A DNA stretch of 36,037 nucleotides from Terriglobia bacterium (lineage in GTDB: Bacteria; Acidobacteriota; Terriglobia; Bryobacterales; Bryobacteraceae), in the NCBI GenBank assembly GCA_020073365.1, contig JAIQFL010000084.1:1-36037 (forward strand), in the 5' to 3' direction. Position 1 is the first letter of the stretch; every line of letters starts with the position of its first letter. Under the pieces are notes generated by a model, which did not search any database, was not told where the DNA came from, and saw only the letters and a list, made by a program, of their open reading frames with translations. Below are positions 1 through 7,569 of the stretch, one piece after another. The translations under genes were made by a program, and so were the position numbers.

Positions 1-112
1 ATCGCCAGCCGCATGTGGCAGTTCGTGGACCGCGCGTGCTATTGCCCCATAGTCTACAACTCGCTGGAAGCCCTTAAAAAGGAGCTGAGTTTCACGCGCT
101 ATTCTAGAGGTC

Positions 113-1318
113 ATGCCCCAGGTCACCCGCCGGCAGTTCTGCCTTTCCTCCTCCGCCCTGCTGGCGCTGCCCGCAAGCGCGGCCACGGACAATGCCTGCA
201 TTCTTCTCTCCCCCGCGCAGGCGGCCCGCATTCGCGAGACGCTCGGCCGGGATGCCGCCCTTCGCGCCTCCGCCGATCTGGTGCGGCAAAACGCCGACGC
301 CGCTTTGAAGGCCGGCCCTTGGAGCGTCACGTACCACCGCCCCGATTTCATCAAGGCCGCTCCCAACGACTACTACAGCGAGGGCCCCTACTGGTGGCCG
401 GATCCCCAGAACCCCAAGGGCCCCTACATCCGCAAGGATGGCGAACGCAACCCCGACCGCTACATGAACAACCGGAACGATCTGGGCAGTATGTGTACCG
501 CGGTGATCGCGCTGGGAACGGGCAGCCTGCTGGGAGATCGGCGCTGTGCCGGGCACGCTTCGGAAATCCTCTCGGTCTGGTTCGTGGATCCCAAGACACG
601 CATGAACCCGAACCTGGAATTCGGACAGGCCGTGCGCGGCATCAATACCGGGCGCGGCACCGGCATCATCGACACCGTCTCGCTGATCCACGCGGCCCAA
701 GGCGTTTCGCTGTTGGAACAGGCCGGAGCCCTGGACGTCCGGATCGCCGAGGGCGTTCGCCGCTGGTTCGCCGACTATATGACATGGATGAACACCAGCG
801 ACAAGGGCCTGGATGAGAAGATGTCGGGGAACAACCACGCCACGTGGTGGACCGCGCAGGTGGCCGCCTACGCCACCCTGGTGGGTGACCAGGGCGCCAA
901 GACCATGGCGTGGGACCACTACCGCAACTACCTGGTGCCCACCGAAGTCCAGCCCGACGGCAGTTGTCCGCGCGAAGAGGCCCGCACGCAATCGCTCTCC
1001 TACTCCGCCATGAACCTGGATGCGTTCGCGGTGCTTTGCCGCATCGCCGGCGCCAACGGCGTCAACCTGTGGCGCTACCGCACGCCGCAGGGCATCGGAA
1101 TCGAGAAGTCGTTTCAATACCTGATGCCGTTTGTGGCGCACCCCGAGAAGTGGGTGAAGCCGCAGATCACGAAGTACAATCCGGACGGGACCATTTTCCC
1201 CGGATTGGCGGGAGTGGCGCTCGATTCGGAGGAACTGCGGACGGCCTATCGCGCGCTTCCGCGGTCGCGGTCGCCCTGGATCCAGTTCGTGGATTTGGCA
1301 GTGCGGACGCCGGGTTGA
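113..1318 (+). CDS. secreted alginate lyase family protein
   Basis: A 401-residue protein resembling the alginate lyase superfamily (PF05426), alpha-helical-barrel enzymes that cleave uronate polysaccharides by beta-elimination. Visible features are a YWWPDP motif near residues 93-98, the NNHATWW motif at about 240-246 (the Asn-His pair typical of the active site) and an ARTQSLSY stretch carrying the conserved Arg and Tyr. The N-terminus has twin arginines (TRRQF) followed by a hydrophobic segment ending in ASAA, so Tat or Sec export to the periplasm is likely. The start is preceded by AGAGG about 4 bases upstream. The substrate cannot be read from sequence; alginate, glucuronan or another polyuronate are possible. 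It is followed by a two-component system in the same orientation, but about 70 bases separate them and co-regulation is unproven. Confidence 0.8.
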   Translation: MPQVTRRQFCLSSSALLALPASAATDNACILLSPAQAARIRETLGRDAALRASADLVRQNADAALKAGPWSVTYHRPDFIKAAPNDYYSEGPYWWPDPQNPKGPYIRKDGERNPDRYMNNRNDLGSMCTAVIALGTGSLLGDRRCAGHASEILSVWFVDPKTRMNPNLEFGQAVRGINTGRGTGIIDTVSLIHAAQGVSLLEQAGALDVRIAEGVRRWFADYMTWMNTSDKGLDEKMSGNNHATWWTAQVAAYATLVGDQGAKTMAWDHYRNYLVPTEVQPDGSCPREEARTQSLSYSAMNLDAFAVLCRIAGANGVNLWRYRTPQGIGIEKSFQYLMPFVAHPEKWVKPQITKYNPDGTIFPGLAGVALDSEELRTAYRALPRSRSPWIQFVDLAVRTPG

Positions 1319-1386
1319 CGTTGGGCGAATTGCCGGCCTGCGTCCCTGCAAGGTTCACTCTTTCGTTCAGCTCAGTCGCAAGCTCC

Positions 1387-2505
1387 ATGTTAGAATGCGC
1401 CAGGATCGCAGCAACTCGCCCTATGCTCCGAGAGCAGCGCGGAAACAGCCCGCCCGATCGCCCGAATGGCTGGGGACACCATCTGCTCTGGCTCAGTGGG
1501 GTCTGGGTTTTGCCGCTTTGCTGGTTCCTGCGATGGATGCTTCCTCCTTCGGCTCTGACTACCGGTCTCGTTTTGGTGGCCGCATGTTCCCTGGCGCCTC
1601 TTCCGGCACTCCTGCTTTCCTATCGCCAACATGATCACGCCCTCTCCGAGGCGAGGAACGCCCGGGAAGAGGCGGAGCAACTGAAGTTGCACTTGCAGAC
1701 CGTGCGCTATCGAACGGCACGATTGCGTGAAGAACTGTCGGCCGCGGACCGGCAGGCCCGGCTGTCGCATCAACTCACCCTTCTGGGCCAATTCACGGCC
1801 GGCTTCATGCACGAGTTCAACAATCCGCTGGCCATAGTGACCAGCCGCATCGAGGTGCTGCTGGAAGAACGCAAGGAAGACGCAGCGCTCTGCGGGGACC
1901 TCCAGCAGATGCTGAAGGAGACGCGTTACATGGGAAATATCGCGGGCACATTGCTCCAGGCATTGCGCCGCGAGCGTGGGAGCGAGGTCTTCGCCCCCTC
2001 GGTTCCGTCCGGGGCCTTGGAAGAGGCGCTAGCCGCAGTGAAGCCCTCAGCCGATGAGCAGGGTGCTCGACTGGTGGAGGAGATCGCCGATGTCCCGCGC
2101 GTCGACGTACCTGAGCACGTGGTGAGCGAAGTCGTCCGCGGCCTGTTGGGCAACGCCCTGGATGCGCTTAAAGGGCGTGAGGGCGGCATGATCTGGGTGC
2201 GGCTGGAACCGTACCGTACCGCGGGAGCCAAGGTGGTCCTCAGAATCGAAGACAATGGGCCGGGCGTTCCCGAGAGTATCCGGGAGCACCTGTTCGAGCC
2301 GTTCATTTCCCAGAGTCCAAGGCGAGAGCGGCTCGGGCTGGGCCTCGGCCTCTTTCTCGGCGCCAGCCTCCTCGATATGTACGATGGGCGCCTGTGGTAT
2401 GAAGAGAGGAGCGGGGGCGGAGCCAGTTTCGTGGTCGAGATGCCCCCAGCACGTTTTATGCGAGGCCAGCCCTACCATTGGCTTGCCGGAGGCAATCGTT
2501 CGTGA
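1387..2505 (+). CDS. membrane sensor histidine kinase
   Basis: A 372-residue sensor kinase, partner of the overlapping response regulator. Two hydrophobic segments at about residues 33-52 and 55-80 are joined by almost no loop, so there is no sizeable periplasmic sensor domain. A coiled-coil-like linker (about 81-128) leads to the H-box FMHEFNNPL with phospho-acceptor His142. The C-terminal ATPase domain shows an N-box region (GNALDAL), the G1 box DNGPGVP and the G2 box GLGLGLFLG. This resembles the kinases paired with NtrC-type activators. The ATG at 1387 is chosen for length; an alternative in-frame ATG at 1423 lies just downstream of a -10-like TAGAAT (1391-1396) and could be the true start. 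The signal sensed is unknown. Confidence 0.85.
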   Translation: MLECARIAATRPMLREQRGNSPPDRPNGWGHHLLWLSGVWVLPLCWFLRWMLPPSALTTGLVLVAACSLAPLPALLLSYRQHDHALSEARNAREEAEQLKLHLQTVRYRTARLREELSAADRQARLSHQLTLLGQFTAGFMHEFNNPLAIVTSRIEVLLEERKEDAALCGDLQQMLKETRYMGNIAGTLLQALRRERGSEVFAPSVPSGALEEALAAVKPSADEQGARLVEEIADVPRVDVPEHVVSEVVRGLLGNALDALKGREGGMIWVRLEPYRTAGAKVVLRIEDNGPGVPESIREHLFEPFISQSPRRERLGLGLGLFLGASLLDMYDGRLWYEERSGGGASFVVEMPPARFMRGQPYHWLAGGNRS

Positions 2506-3869
2506 ATCGCATCTTCGTAATTGACGACGAGGCGGCGATGGGCGAGAACATCCAGCGGATGCTGAAGTTTCCCGACACCACCGTGTCGGCGTACACGGAT
2601 CCGGCGAAGGGCCTGGCGGATGCGCTGGCAAAGGCTCCCGACCTGGTGTTGCTGGATATGCGGATGCCGGGGATGTCGGGTGAGGAGGTCTTCGCGCGCC
2701 TGCACCAGGCACATCCCGGCCTGCCCATCGTTATTTTCACGGCGTTCGGGTCGGTCGAGGGCGCGGTGCTGGCCATGCGCAACGGCGCATTCGATTATCT
2801 CCAGAAACCGTTCAAACGGGAAGACCTTCTGCTGGTTGTGAAGCGGGCGCTCTCTCACTCCGAGTTGGAGCAGGAGGTGGAGAGGCTGAAAGGAAGGCTG
2901 GAGGCGCTGGGCGAAACCGACCATCCCCAGAGCCGAAGCGCCATTATGCTGGAATTGACCGGCAAGGCCCGGCGGGCCGCCGCAACCGATGCCACCGTCA
3001 TGATTCTGGGGGAGAGCGGCACCGGCAAGGAAGTCATGGCCCGCTACATTCACAGCCAGAGCCGGCGTAAGAACCGGACGTTCGTGCCGGTGGAGTGCAG
3101 TGCCCTGCCGGGCTCGCTGATCGAAAGCGAGCTGTTCGGTTACGAGCGCGGAGCGTTCACCGGCGCGGACCGCACCAAGAAAGGACTGATCGAATCGGCC
3201 GATGGCGGCACGCTGTTCCTGGACGAGATCGGCGATCTGAGCGTGGAACTGCAAACGCGCCTGTTTCGCTTCGTCGAAGAGCGCCAACTGCGGCGTTTGG
3301 GAGGCCTGGAGACGGTGCGTGTAGATTGCCGAATTCTGTGCGCCACAAACCAGGACCTGGCGGCCAAGATCAAGGCGGGCACATTTCGCGAGGAGCTGTA
3401 CTACCGGCTCGGAGTGGTCACGGTGAAGCTGCCCCCGTTGCGCGAAAGGCCAGAAGACATCCCTCACCTGGCCGGCTTCTTTCTGGAGCGCTTTTCCCGG
3501 CGTTACGGTAAGAGCCTGTCGGCCTCCCCTGCATTCTATGAAGCGCTTCTCAGGCAGCCCTGGCCGGGCAATGTCCGGCAGCTTAAGAACCTGATGGAAA
3601 GGCTCACGGCACTTCACCCCGGCGGTGTTCTGGAGCCGGAAGACATCGCCGACGACCTGCAACCAGACAGCGCGGTCTGCCATCTGTCCAGCCTTCCGTG
3701 GAAGGAGGCGCGAGAACGGTACCTGGCGAGCTTCGAGCTCTCTTACGCACAAGCCCTGCTGGCTCGTTCGGACGGCAACATCAGCGCCGCGGCGCGCGAG
3801 GCTGGCGTGGATCGCAAGACGTTTTACGCCCTCCTCAAACGGGACAGAGATCCGCAGGCTGGGGAATAG
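2502..3869 (+). CDS. NtrC-family sigma54-dependent response regulator
   Basis: A 455-residue transcriptional activator. An N-terminal receiver domain has the acidic pair in FVIDDE, phospho-acceptor Asp52 in LLDMRMPG and Lys102 in LQKPF. A central AAA+ domain has Walker A GESGTGKE (170-177), the sigma54-contacting GAFTGA loop (217-222), Walker B LFLDEIGD (about 238-245) and the WPGNVRQL segment. A C-terminal Fis-type helix-turn-helix (SAAAREAGVDRKTFYALLK) follows. The GTG start at 2502 is chosen because GGAGG lies 9 bases upstream and because GTGA overlaps the TGA stop of the kinase gene, indicating translational coupling. It should activate RpoN-dependent promoters when phosphorylated. Target genes are not evident; the nearby lyase and respiratory genes are only candidates. 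Confidence 0.93.
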   Translation: MNRIFVIDDEAAMGENIQRMLKFPDTTVSAYTDPAKGLADALAKAPDLVLLDMRMPGMSGEEVFARLHQAHPGLPIVIFTAFGSVEGAVLAMRNGAFDYLQKPFKREDLLLVVKRALSHSELEQEVERLKGRLEALGETDHPQSRSAIMLELTGKARRAAATDATVMILGESGTGKEVMARYIHSQSRRKNRTFVPVECSALPGSLIESELFGYERGAFTGADRTKKGLIESADGGTLFLDEIGDLSVELQTRLFRFVEERQLRRLGGLETVRVDCRILCATNQDLAAKIKAGTFREELYYRLGVVTVKLPPLRERPEDIPHLAGFFLERFSRRYGKSLSASPAFYEALLRQPWPGNVRQLKNLMERLTALHPGGVLEPEDIADDLQPDSAVCHLSSLPWKEARERYLASFELSYAQALLARSDGNISAAAREAGVDRKTFYALLKRDRDPQAGE

Positions 3870-4222
3870 ATGCTCAGCTCTGGAGTTCGTGGGGCAGCGG
3901 AGGGGCGTAGTCGTCAGAATGCGCGCTCGACGGGACCTCGCTGTCGAATTGCCGGTGCAATGGGCTGTTCTCGCCGGGGATCGGTAAAATCCTTGGCGGC
4001 TACACGCGGGGATGCGGCCCTGGCCGGCCCGGGGGGCACTTCTACGAGTAGCGACGTTGCAGCCAAGTGGAGGCATTACAATTCCGATCTCGACGGTGCC
4101 CGACAGTATTCGTTGTCCAATGAGGATCTGTCAACGCGGACGAGGGTTCTGCCAAAGATAAGTCGCAACGAAGATGGTCTTTTTGAGATCAAATTCCAAA
4201 AGCGGAACCTAAGGAAAATGCA
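3870..4222. other. gap without a supported gene
   Basis: About 350 bases between the response regulator and a convergent unknown gene. An open frame on the plus strand runs from 3870 to 4346, but it has no recognisable domain, no good ribosome binding site and overlaps the 3' end of the minus-strand gene. I saw no tRNA-like or strongly hairpin-forming sequence here. Confidence 0.4.
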
Positions 4223-4642
4223 TCAGTCTGAAAAGAACCGCCGTTGTGCAGCTTCGCCTTTCCTGTTTTGGGCTTCTTCCTGTTCTTGGGCCAAGTGCTC
4301 AGCTTCTTTATGCAGCTCTTCCAAGAACGAATCAAGCGGATTATAGCGGTCTTCATCCGGAAACGAAGTTATCGTTTGGTGATCGTACCTCGGAAAGTTC
4401 TTGGCAAAGCTCTGGTCGCACACGGTGCCCTCACCGTTGTTGTCCTGCACGTATAAGTACAAGTTCTCGCTGCCCCTTCCGCCGCTTCGCCTAAGCACAA
4501 TATGAAACCCGTTTACGGTCCTTCCTTCAACGGAGAGAGTCCTGGTACCGCGGTCCACGTTCCCTGACTTCCAGTCTGGCTTGAGCTCCCGAATCCGGTG
4601 GAACATCTTTTCGAGATCAGCAATTGAAAGCGGTTGTGCCAT
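4223..4642 (-). CDS. hypothetical protein, acidic C-terminus
   Basis: A 139-residue protein that I do not recognise. The start MAQPLSIADL is chosen because AGAGG lies about 5 bases upstream on the minus strand; a longer frame to 4774 has a proline/arginine-rich low-quality extension. The protein begins with a likely amphipathic helix (LEKMFHRIRELKPDW), has an alternating hydrophobic middle (TLSVEGRTVNGFHIVLRR, then LYLYVQD) suggesting beta strands, and ends in a charged Glu/Lys/Gln-rich helix. No signal peptide or membrane segment is seen. It lies downstream of the small toxin-antitoxin-like pair on the same strand, separated by a strong inverted repeat, so it is probably a separate transcript. 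Confidence 0.55.
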   Translation of the reverse strand: MAQPLSIADLEKMFHRIRELKPDWKSGNVDRGTRTLSVEGRTVNGFHIVLRRSGGRGSENLYLYVQDNNGEGTVCDQSFAKNFPRYDHQTITSFPDEDRYNPLDSFLEELHKEAEHLAQEQEEAQNRKGEAAQRRFFSD

Positions 4643-4898
4643 GGTGCCTCTCAGCCGTCGATCATAACCCGCAGATTGCGGCGACCCGCGCGACAGGCTT
4701 TCCTCTCGGCCCTCGGGCCGGGGTGTTCCTGGGGATCTTCGCACTGCTACGAGGATTTGACCACATTTCAACACTGAATGGCCCGGGCACCTGGCCGTCT
4801 AACGCCCTTATACGGCCAATCATGATGCCCGCGCAGGAATAATCCGTCTGAAATCCTGGAGTTAAGAGCGCGTGCACAGATTGGACCGTATAAGCGCG

Positions 4899-4975
4899 AA
4901 AAAACCGGCCAAACTGCTTGACTCTAAGTCGCTTACGCTAGGATTTTCGCGCAAGCAGATTTGGCCGGTTTTTTT
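4899..4975. repeat. long inverted repeat, possible bidirectional terminator
   Basis: Arms 4899-4920 and 4952-4975 pair over about 22 bases with one bulged base. They consist of A-run, CCGGCCAAA and CTGCTTG against CAAGCAG, TTTGGCCGG and T-run. A second pair, GCGCGAAAA (4894-4902) and TTTTCGCGC (4944-4952), can form an alternative structure with the same region. T-runs follow the stem on both strands. It lies downstream of the minus-strand antitoxin-like gene ending at 5032, so a terminator for that transcript is the simplest reading. The remaining sequence between 4643 and 5031 shows no supported gene. Confidence 0.6.
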
Positions 4976-5031
4976 ACCCGACCTGGAAGAGTGCCGCGCC
5001 CTCGAATCTCGGCCAAAAGGGCTGCTGCGTG

Positions 5032-5226
5032 TCAGCTATGGCGCTTCGCGATCAGTTCCCGGACCTTGGACACTAGATCGTGAGGTGCATTCATGACGGT
5101 CTCGGAAGGCTGAATGCCGGCTTCATCCTCCGCCAAGGCCTCGTCTTCGGTCTGTTCTCCGTAGTGGGCAAGGACTCGCTGTACTGTGTCCTCATCCCAC
5201 CCGTCCGGAAATCTGTTCTGGCTCAT
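5032..5226 (-). CDS. small antitoxin-like protein paired with DUF4258 gene
   Basis: A 64-residue acidic protein beginning MSQNRFPDGWDED. The ATG overlaps the TGA stop of the upstream gene fragment (ATGA at 5226-5223), which fixes the start and shows that the two were a coupled operon. Similar short proteins starting with an FP(D/E)GWDEE-type motif commonly follow DUF4258 genes in cyanobacteria and other bacteria; this is recalled knowledge, not a search. Such pairs are toxin-antitoxin-like, but activity is unproven. The protein is intact, whereas its partner is frameshifted. No DNA-binding motif is obvious. Confidence 0.65.
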   Translation of the reverse strand: MSQNRFPDGWDEDTVQRVLAHYGEQTEDEALAEDEAGIQPSETVMNAPHDLVSKVRELIAKRHS

Positions 5227-5522
5227 TGATGTTTCTTCTTTCTGCGCCTGCGATACGCCGTGAGAGGCTTCCCGATAAGCTCGTAAGAAGTGATCACGAA
5301 CACGCTGTCTGGTTCGGGGTCTGGAACATAGATGACCCGCAAGTATCTGCCGGAAGCTGTCTGGCCCAAAGCAATCCTGGAGCCCTCGCGGCCCGCCCAT
5401 CCTCACCGGGTTTCTCCAGAACTTCAATGACTTCCTCCTCGGCCACTTCATGGTTATGAACATGGGGCGCGCCCGTCGCAGGGTCGATATAGAATCGGGT
5501 GTCAAGCTTCTTCGACCTTCAT
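5223..5522 (-). pseudogene. DUF4258-like protein, frameshifted
   Basis: Read on the minus strand, an ATG at 5522 opens MKVEEA and then hits a stop. From about 5503 a different frame reads DTRFYIDPATGAPHVHNHEV and on to EKPGEDG. Near 5400 the reading returns to the first frame with GREGSRIALGQTASGRYL, then RVIYVPDPEPDSVFVITSYE and a basic tail RRRRKKKH ending at the TGA that overlaps the next gene. The pattern (helical EEEVIEVLEKP, then GRYLRVIYV and ITSYEL) matches the DUF4258 fold, related to mRNA-interferase-like or RelE-like toxins. Two compensating indels are needed for one protein of about 95 residues. They could be true mutations or sequence errors. Confidence 0.7.
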
Positions 5523-5847
5523 TCTAGCGCTGGATTGCAGGCGCATGGCGATGTCGCACTGAGGAGCACAGGACCCACTTGGACGCACGAGGCCCGTACC
5601 GTTGATGTGCCCCGCACCGGGCTCTCTGTGAAAGAAGGCGTTATCGCCGATAACCCGCCGAGGCCGACGCAGGGTTAGAAGGGTCGACACCTGCTACCAA
5701 ACCCTGCAGGATCAGTGGTGGGGAATAAAATCCACAGCTCCCCAGCCATTTCGGGGAATCGGCTCCCCATATTCGCATTTGATCGCTTCTAGTGAATTGA
5801 AATAAAAGGACTCCTTACTTGGCCATAAGCGTGCTTTCCATGGCGTC
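5523..5847. other. gap, likely promoter region of the respiratory cluster
   Basis: About 325 bases between the divergent small operon and the haem protein gene. No convincing gene is seen; a 62-codon minus-strand frame (5502-5690) has no recognisable features. The last 60 bases are AT-richer (around 5785-5815) and probably hold the promoter of the plus-strand cluster. A small inverted repeat, GGGGAATCGGCTCCCC, occurs near 5754-5769. Confidence 0.4.
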
Positions 5848-7149
5848 ATGGCTCTACCGCGAAGAAAGTCCTGGGTCCCGGCCGTCGTGCCGGTTCTGGC
5901 TGCCCTGGGTTCCGCTGTTTTGGCTCCACAGCCCGCACAGGCGATTCCGGCGTTCGCCCGGAAGTTCGGCGTGAAGTGCTACAGTTGCCATACCATTCCG
6001 CCAGCCCTGAACAAGACCGGCTACATGTTCAAGCGGCTGGGGTACCGTATGCCTCCCGACGAAATGGATGGGAGTAAGCCCGCTCCCAAAATCACGGAGA
6101 TGGACAAGGACATCAAATTCAGCATCACCAATTCGCTGGCGCTGATCGCCCAGGGCAGCTTCACCGTCGACAAGACTAGCGGCGATGCCATCAGTCCCAC
6201 CTCCAGTTCCAGCTTCAACCTGGATGAAGCCGCGCTGTTTGCTGCCGGGGCGGTTCCGGAGAGCGGCTTTTCCTACTTCACGCACCTTGAACTGTCTCAG
6301 GGCGGCAACAGTCCATTCCTGGAACAGGCAGTGCTGGGTTACACCGCGGGCCGCGCCAACAGCAGCTTTTTCGTGAAGGCCGGCCAGATGCACGTGCAGG
6401 AGGGAGAAGGCACGCGGGCAGCCATGTTCTACAACCTGTTTCCCGAGCCCGCTCCGCTGCTGACCAACACCAGCCCGGTGAACTTTACGCTGGACCAGCA
6501 TCCGGTGGGGGTCAACGTGGGATACACGTGGGCTTCGAACTACTTCAAGCAGGTGTTCGCGGTCTCGGCCAAAGTCACCAACGGGCTGAACGCCGACGGC
6601 AGCGAGATCCTTTTCAACTCCACCAAGAACTCCAAGGATTACTGGTTCGACGCCGATTACTGGTTCGGACCCGATGGCGGCGTCACGTTCCTGACGTACC
6701 GCGGCACCAAAGACCAGGTGCAGAACCAGGGAGGCCTCGACGAGTTCACGTACCGCCCCACCGTTCGCCGTTACGGAATCTTCGGCAACTACTTGTTCTT
6801 CGACAAGCTGGACGTTCTGGGCGGATATCTGCGGAGCAATGACGACTGGCAGGACGAGGCCGGCGGCAAAGTCACTCAGTTCATTTCGAATGGGTATCGC
6901 GCCGAGTTGGATTACTACATCCAGCGAGGCTTCGCAGTGATGGCCAGGTACGACCGCTTGAAGCAGAATATCGGCGGCGGGCCGGCGAACCATACCGAGG
7001 CCTGGAGCATCGGCGGCGAGAAAGGGCTCACGGAACTCGGCAACGTCGTGCTGCGCGCCACCTACGGCCACGAGCGCGACCAGGACCCGGTTTCCGGCTC
7101 GGTGGTTACAGACAAGCTCTTCAAAATCGATGTGCGATTGATGTGGTAA
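5848..7149 (+). CDS. mono-haem c-type cytochrome with predicted outer-membrane beta-barrel
   Basis: A 433-residue exported protein. The signal peptide spans about residues 1-32 (PAQA/IPAFARKF cleavage zone). It is followed at once by a single CXXCH haem c motif, CYSCH (44-48), in the context ARKFGVKCYSCHTIPPALN. The remaining 380 residues alternate polar and aromatic residues (for example FFVKAGQMHVQEG, YWFDADYWF, AELDYYIQRGFAVMARYDR) and end KIDVRLMW with a terminal aromatic, typical of an outer-membrane barrel. Proteins with this N-terminal haem motif plus barrel-like body occur near electron-transfer genes in other bacteria. A role in passing electrons across or at the outer membrane is inferred. 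It is the first gene of the respiratory cluster, 11 bases from the next. Confidence 0.72.
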   Translation: MALPRRKSWVPAVVPVLAALGSAVLAPQPAQAIPAFARKFGVKCYSCHTIPPALNKTGYMFKRLGYRMPPDEMDGSKPAPKITEMDKDIKFSITNSLALIAQGSFTVDKTSGDAISPTSSSSFNLDEAALFAAGAVPESGFSYFTHLELSQGGNSPFLEQAVLGYTAGRANSSFFVKAGQMHVQEGEGTRAAMFYNLFPEPAPLLTNTSPVNFTLDQHPVGVNVGYTWASNYFKQVFAVSAKVTNGLNADGSEILFNSTKNSKDYWFDADYWFGPDGGVTFLTYRGTKDQVQNQGGLDEFTYRPTVRRYGIFGNYLFFDKLDVLGGYLRSNDDWQDEAGGKVTQFISNGYRAELDYYIQRGFAVMARYDRLKQNIGGGPANHTEAWSIGGEKGLTELGNVVLRATYGHERDQDPVSGSVVTDKLFKIDVRLMW

Positions 7150-7160
7150 GGACAACTGAC

Positions 7161-7556
7161 ATGAAAAAACTAATCCTAATCCTAATGATGGCGCTGATGC
7201 CCCTGTTACTGGCGGCACAGCAGAGCAACGTAGTGCTCCCGCAAGACAAGGGGCCCGATAAAATCGATGTCTCCGCCTATCCCGCGGCGCTGCAGGCGAA
7301 CTACAAGTTGTTCGCAAGCAAGTGTTCCAAATGCCACACCATCGCGCGGCCCATGAACACCATGATGAAGCGCGACGAATGGCAGCGCTACGTCAGTCGG
7401 ATGATGCACAAGCCAAACTCCGGCATCAGCGATAGTCAGGGGAAACAGATCTTCGATTTCCTGGTCTTCGATCAGACCGAGCGCAAAGACAAAAACCCGA
7501 AGGCCTTTTTCCCTGCCTTGAGCGACGAGGAAATCGACAAGCTGAAGAAAAAGTAG
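7161..7556 (+). CDS. small periplasmic mono-haem cytochrome c
   Basis: A 131-residue protein with a strongly hydrophobic signal peptide (about residues 1-20) and one haem c site, CSKCH (55-59). A Met-rich stretch SRMMHKP (about 79-84) could supply the distal Met ligand. The C-terminal half holds the usual small-cytochrome helix (KQIFDFLVFDQTERK) and a lysine-rich end. The ATG at 7161 is preferred over the GTG-like upstream frame because AAGGA lies 8 bases upstream. It sits between the barrel haem protein and the FAD/Fe-S oxidoreductase. A soluble electron shuttle between the inner-membrane complex and the outer-membrane haem protein is the likely role. Confidence 0.85.
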   Translation: MKKLILILMMALMPLLLAAQQSNVVLPQDKGPDKIDVSAYPAALQANYKLFASKCSKCHTIARPMNTMMKRDEWQRYVSRMMHKPNSGISDSQGKQIFDFLVFDQTERKDKNPKAFFPALSDEEIDKLKKK

Positions 7557-7569
7557 AGGGAGAGCCGCC

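Noticed and set aside
2472..4076. Long antisense frame over the response regulator
   Set aside because: The plus strand carries the full receiver/AAA+/HTH protein; the antisense frame only mirrors its codon bias.
3870..4346. Plus-strand frame after the response regulator
   Set aside because: No domain, no ribosome binding site, and it overlaps the minus-strand gene; kept only as a gap note.
5502..5690. Minus-strand 62-codon frame upstream of the DUF4258 remnant
   Set aside because: Composition looks non-coding and its last codons are just the remnant start MKVEEA; no family features.
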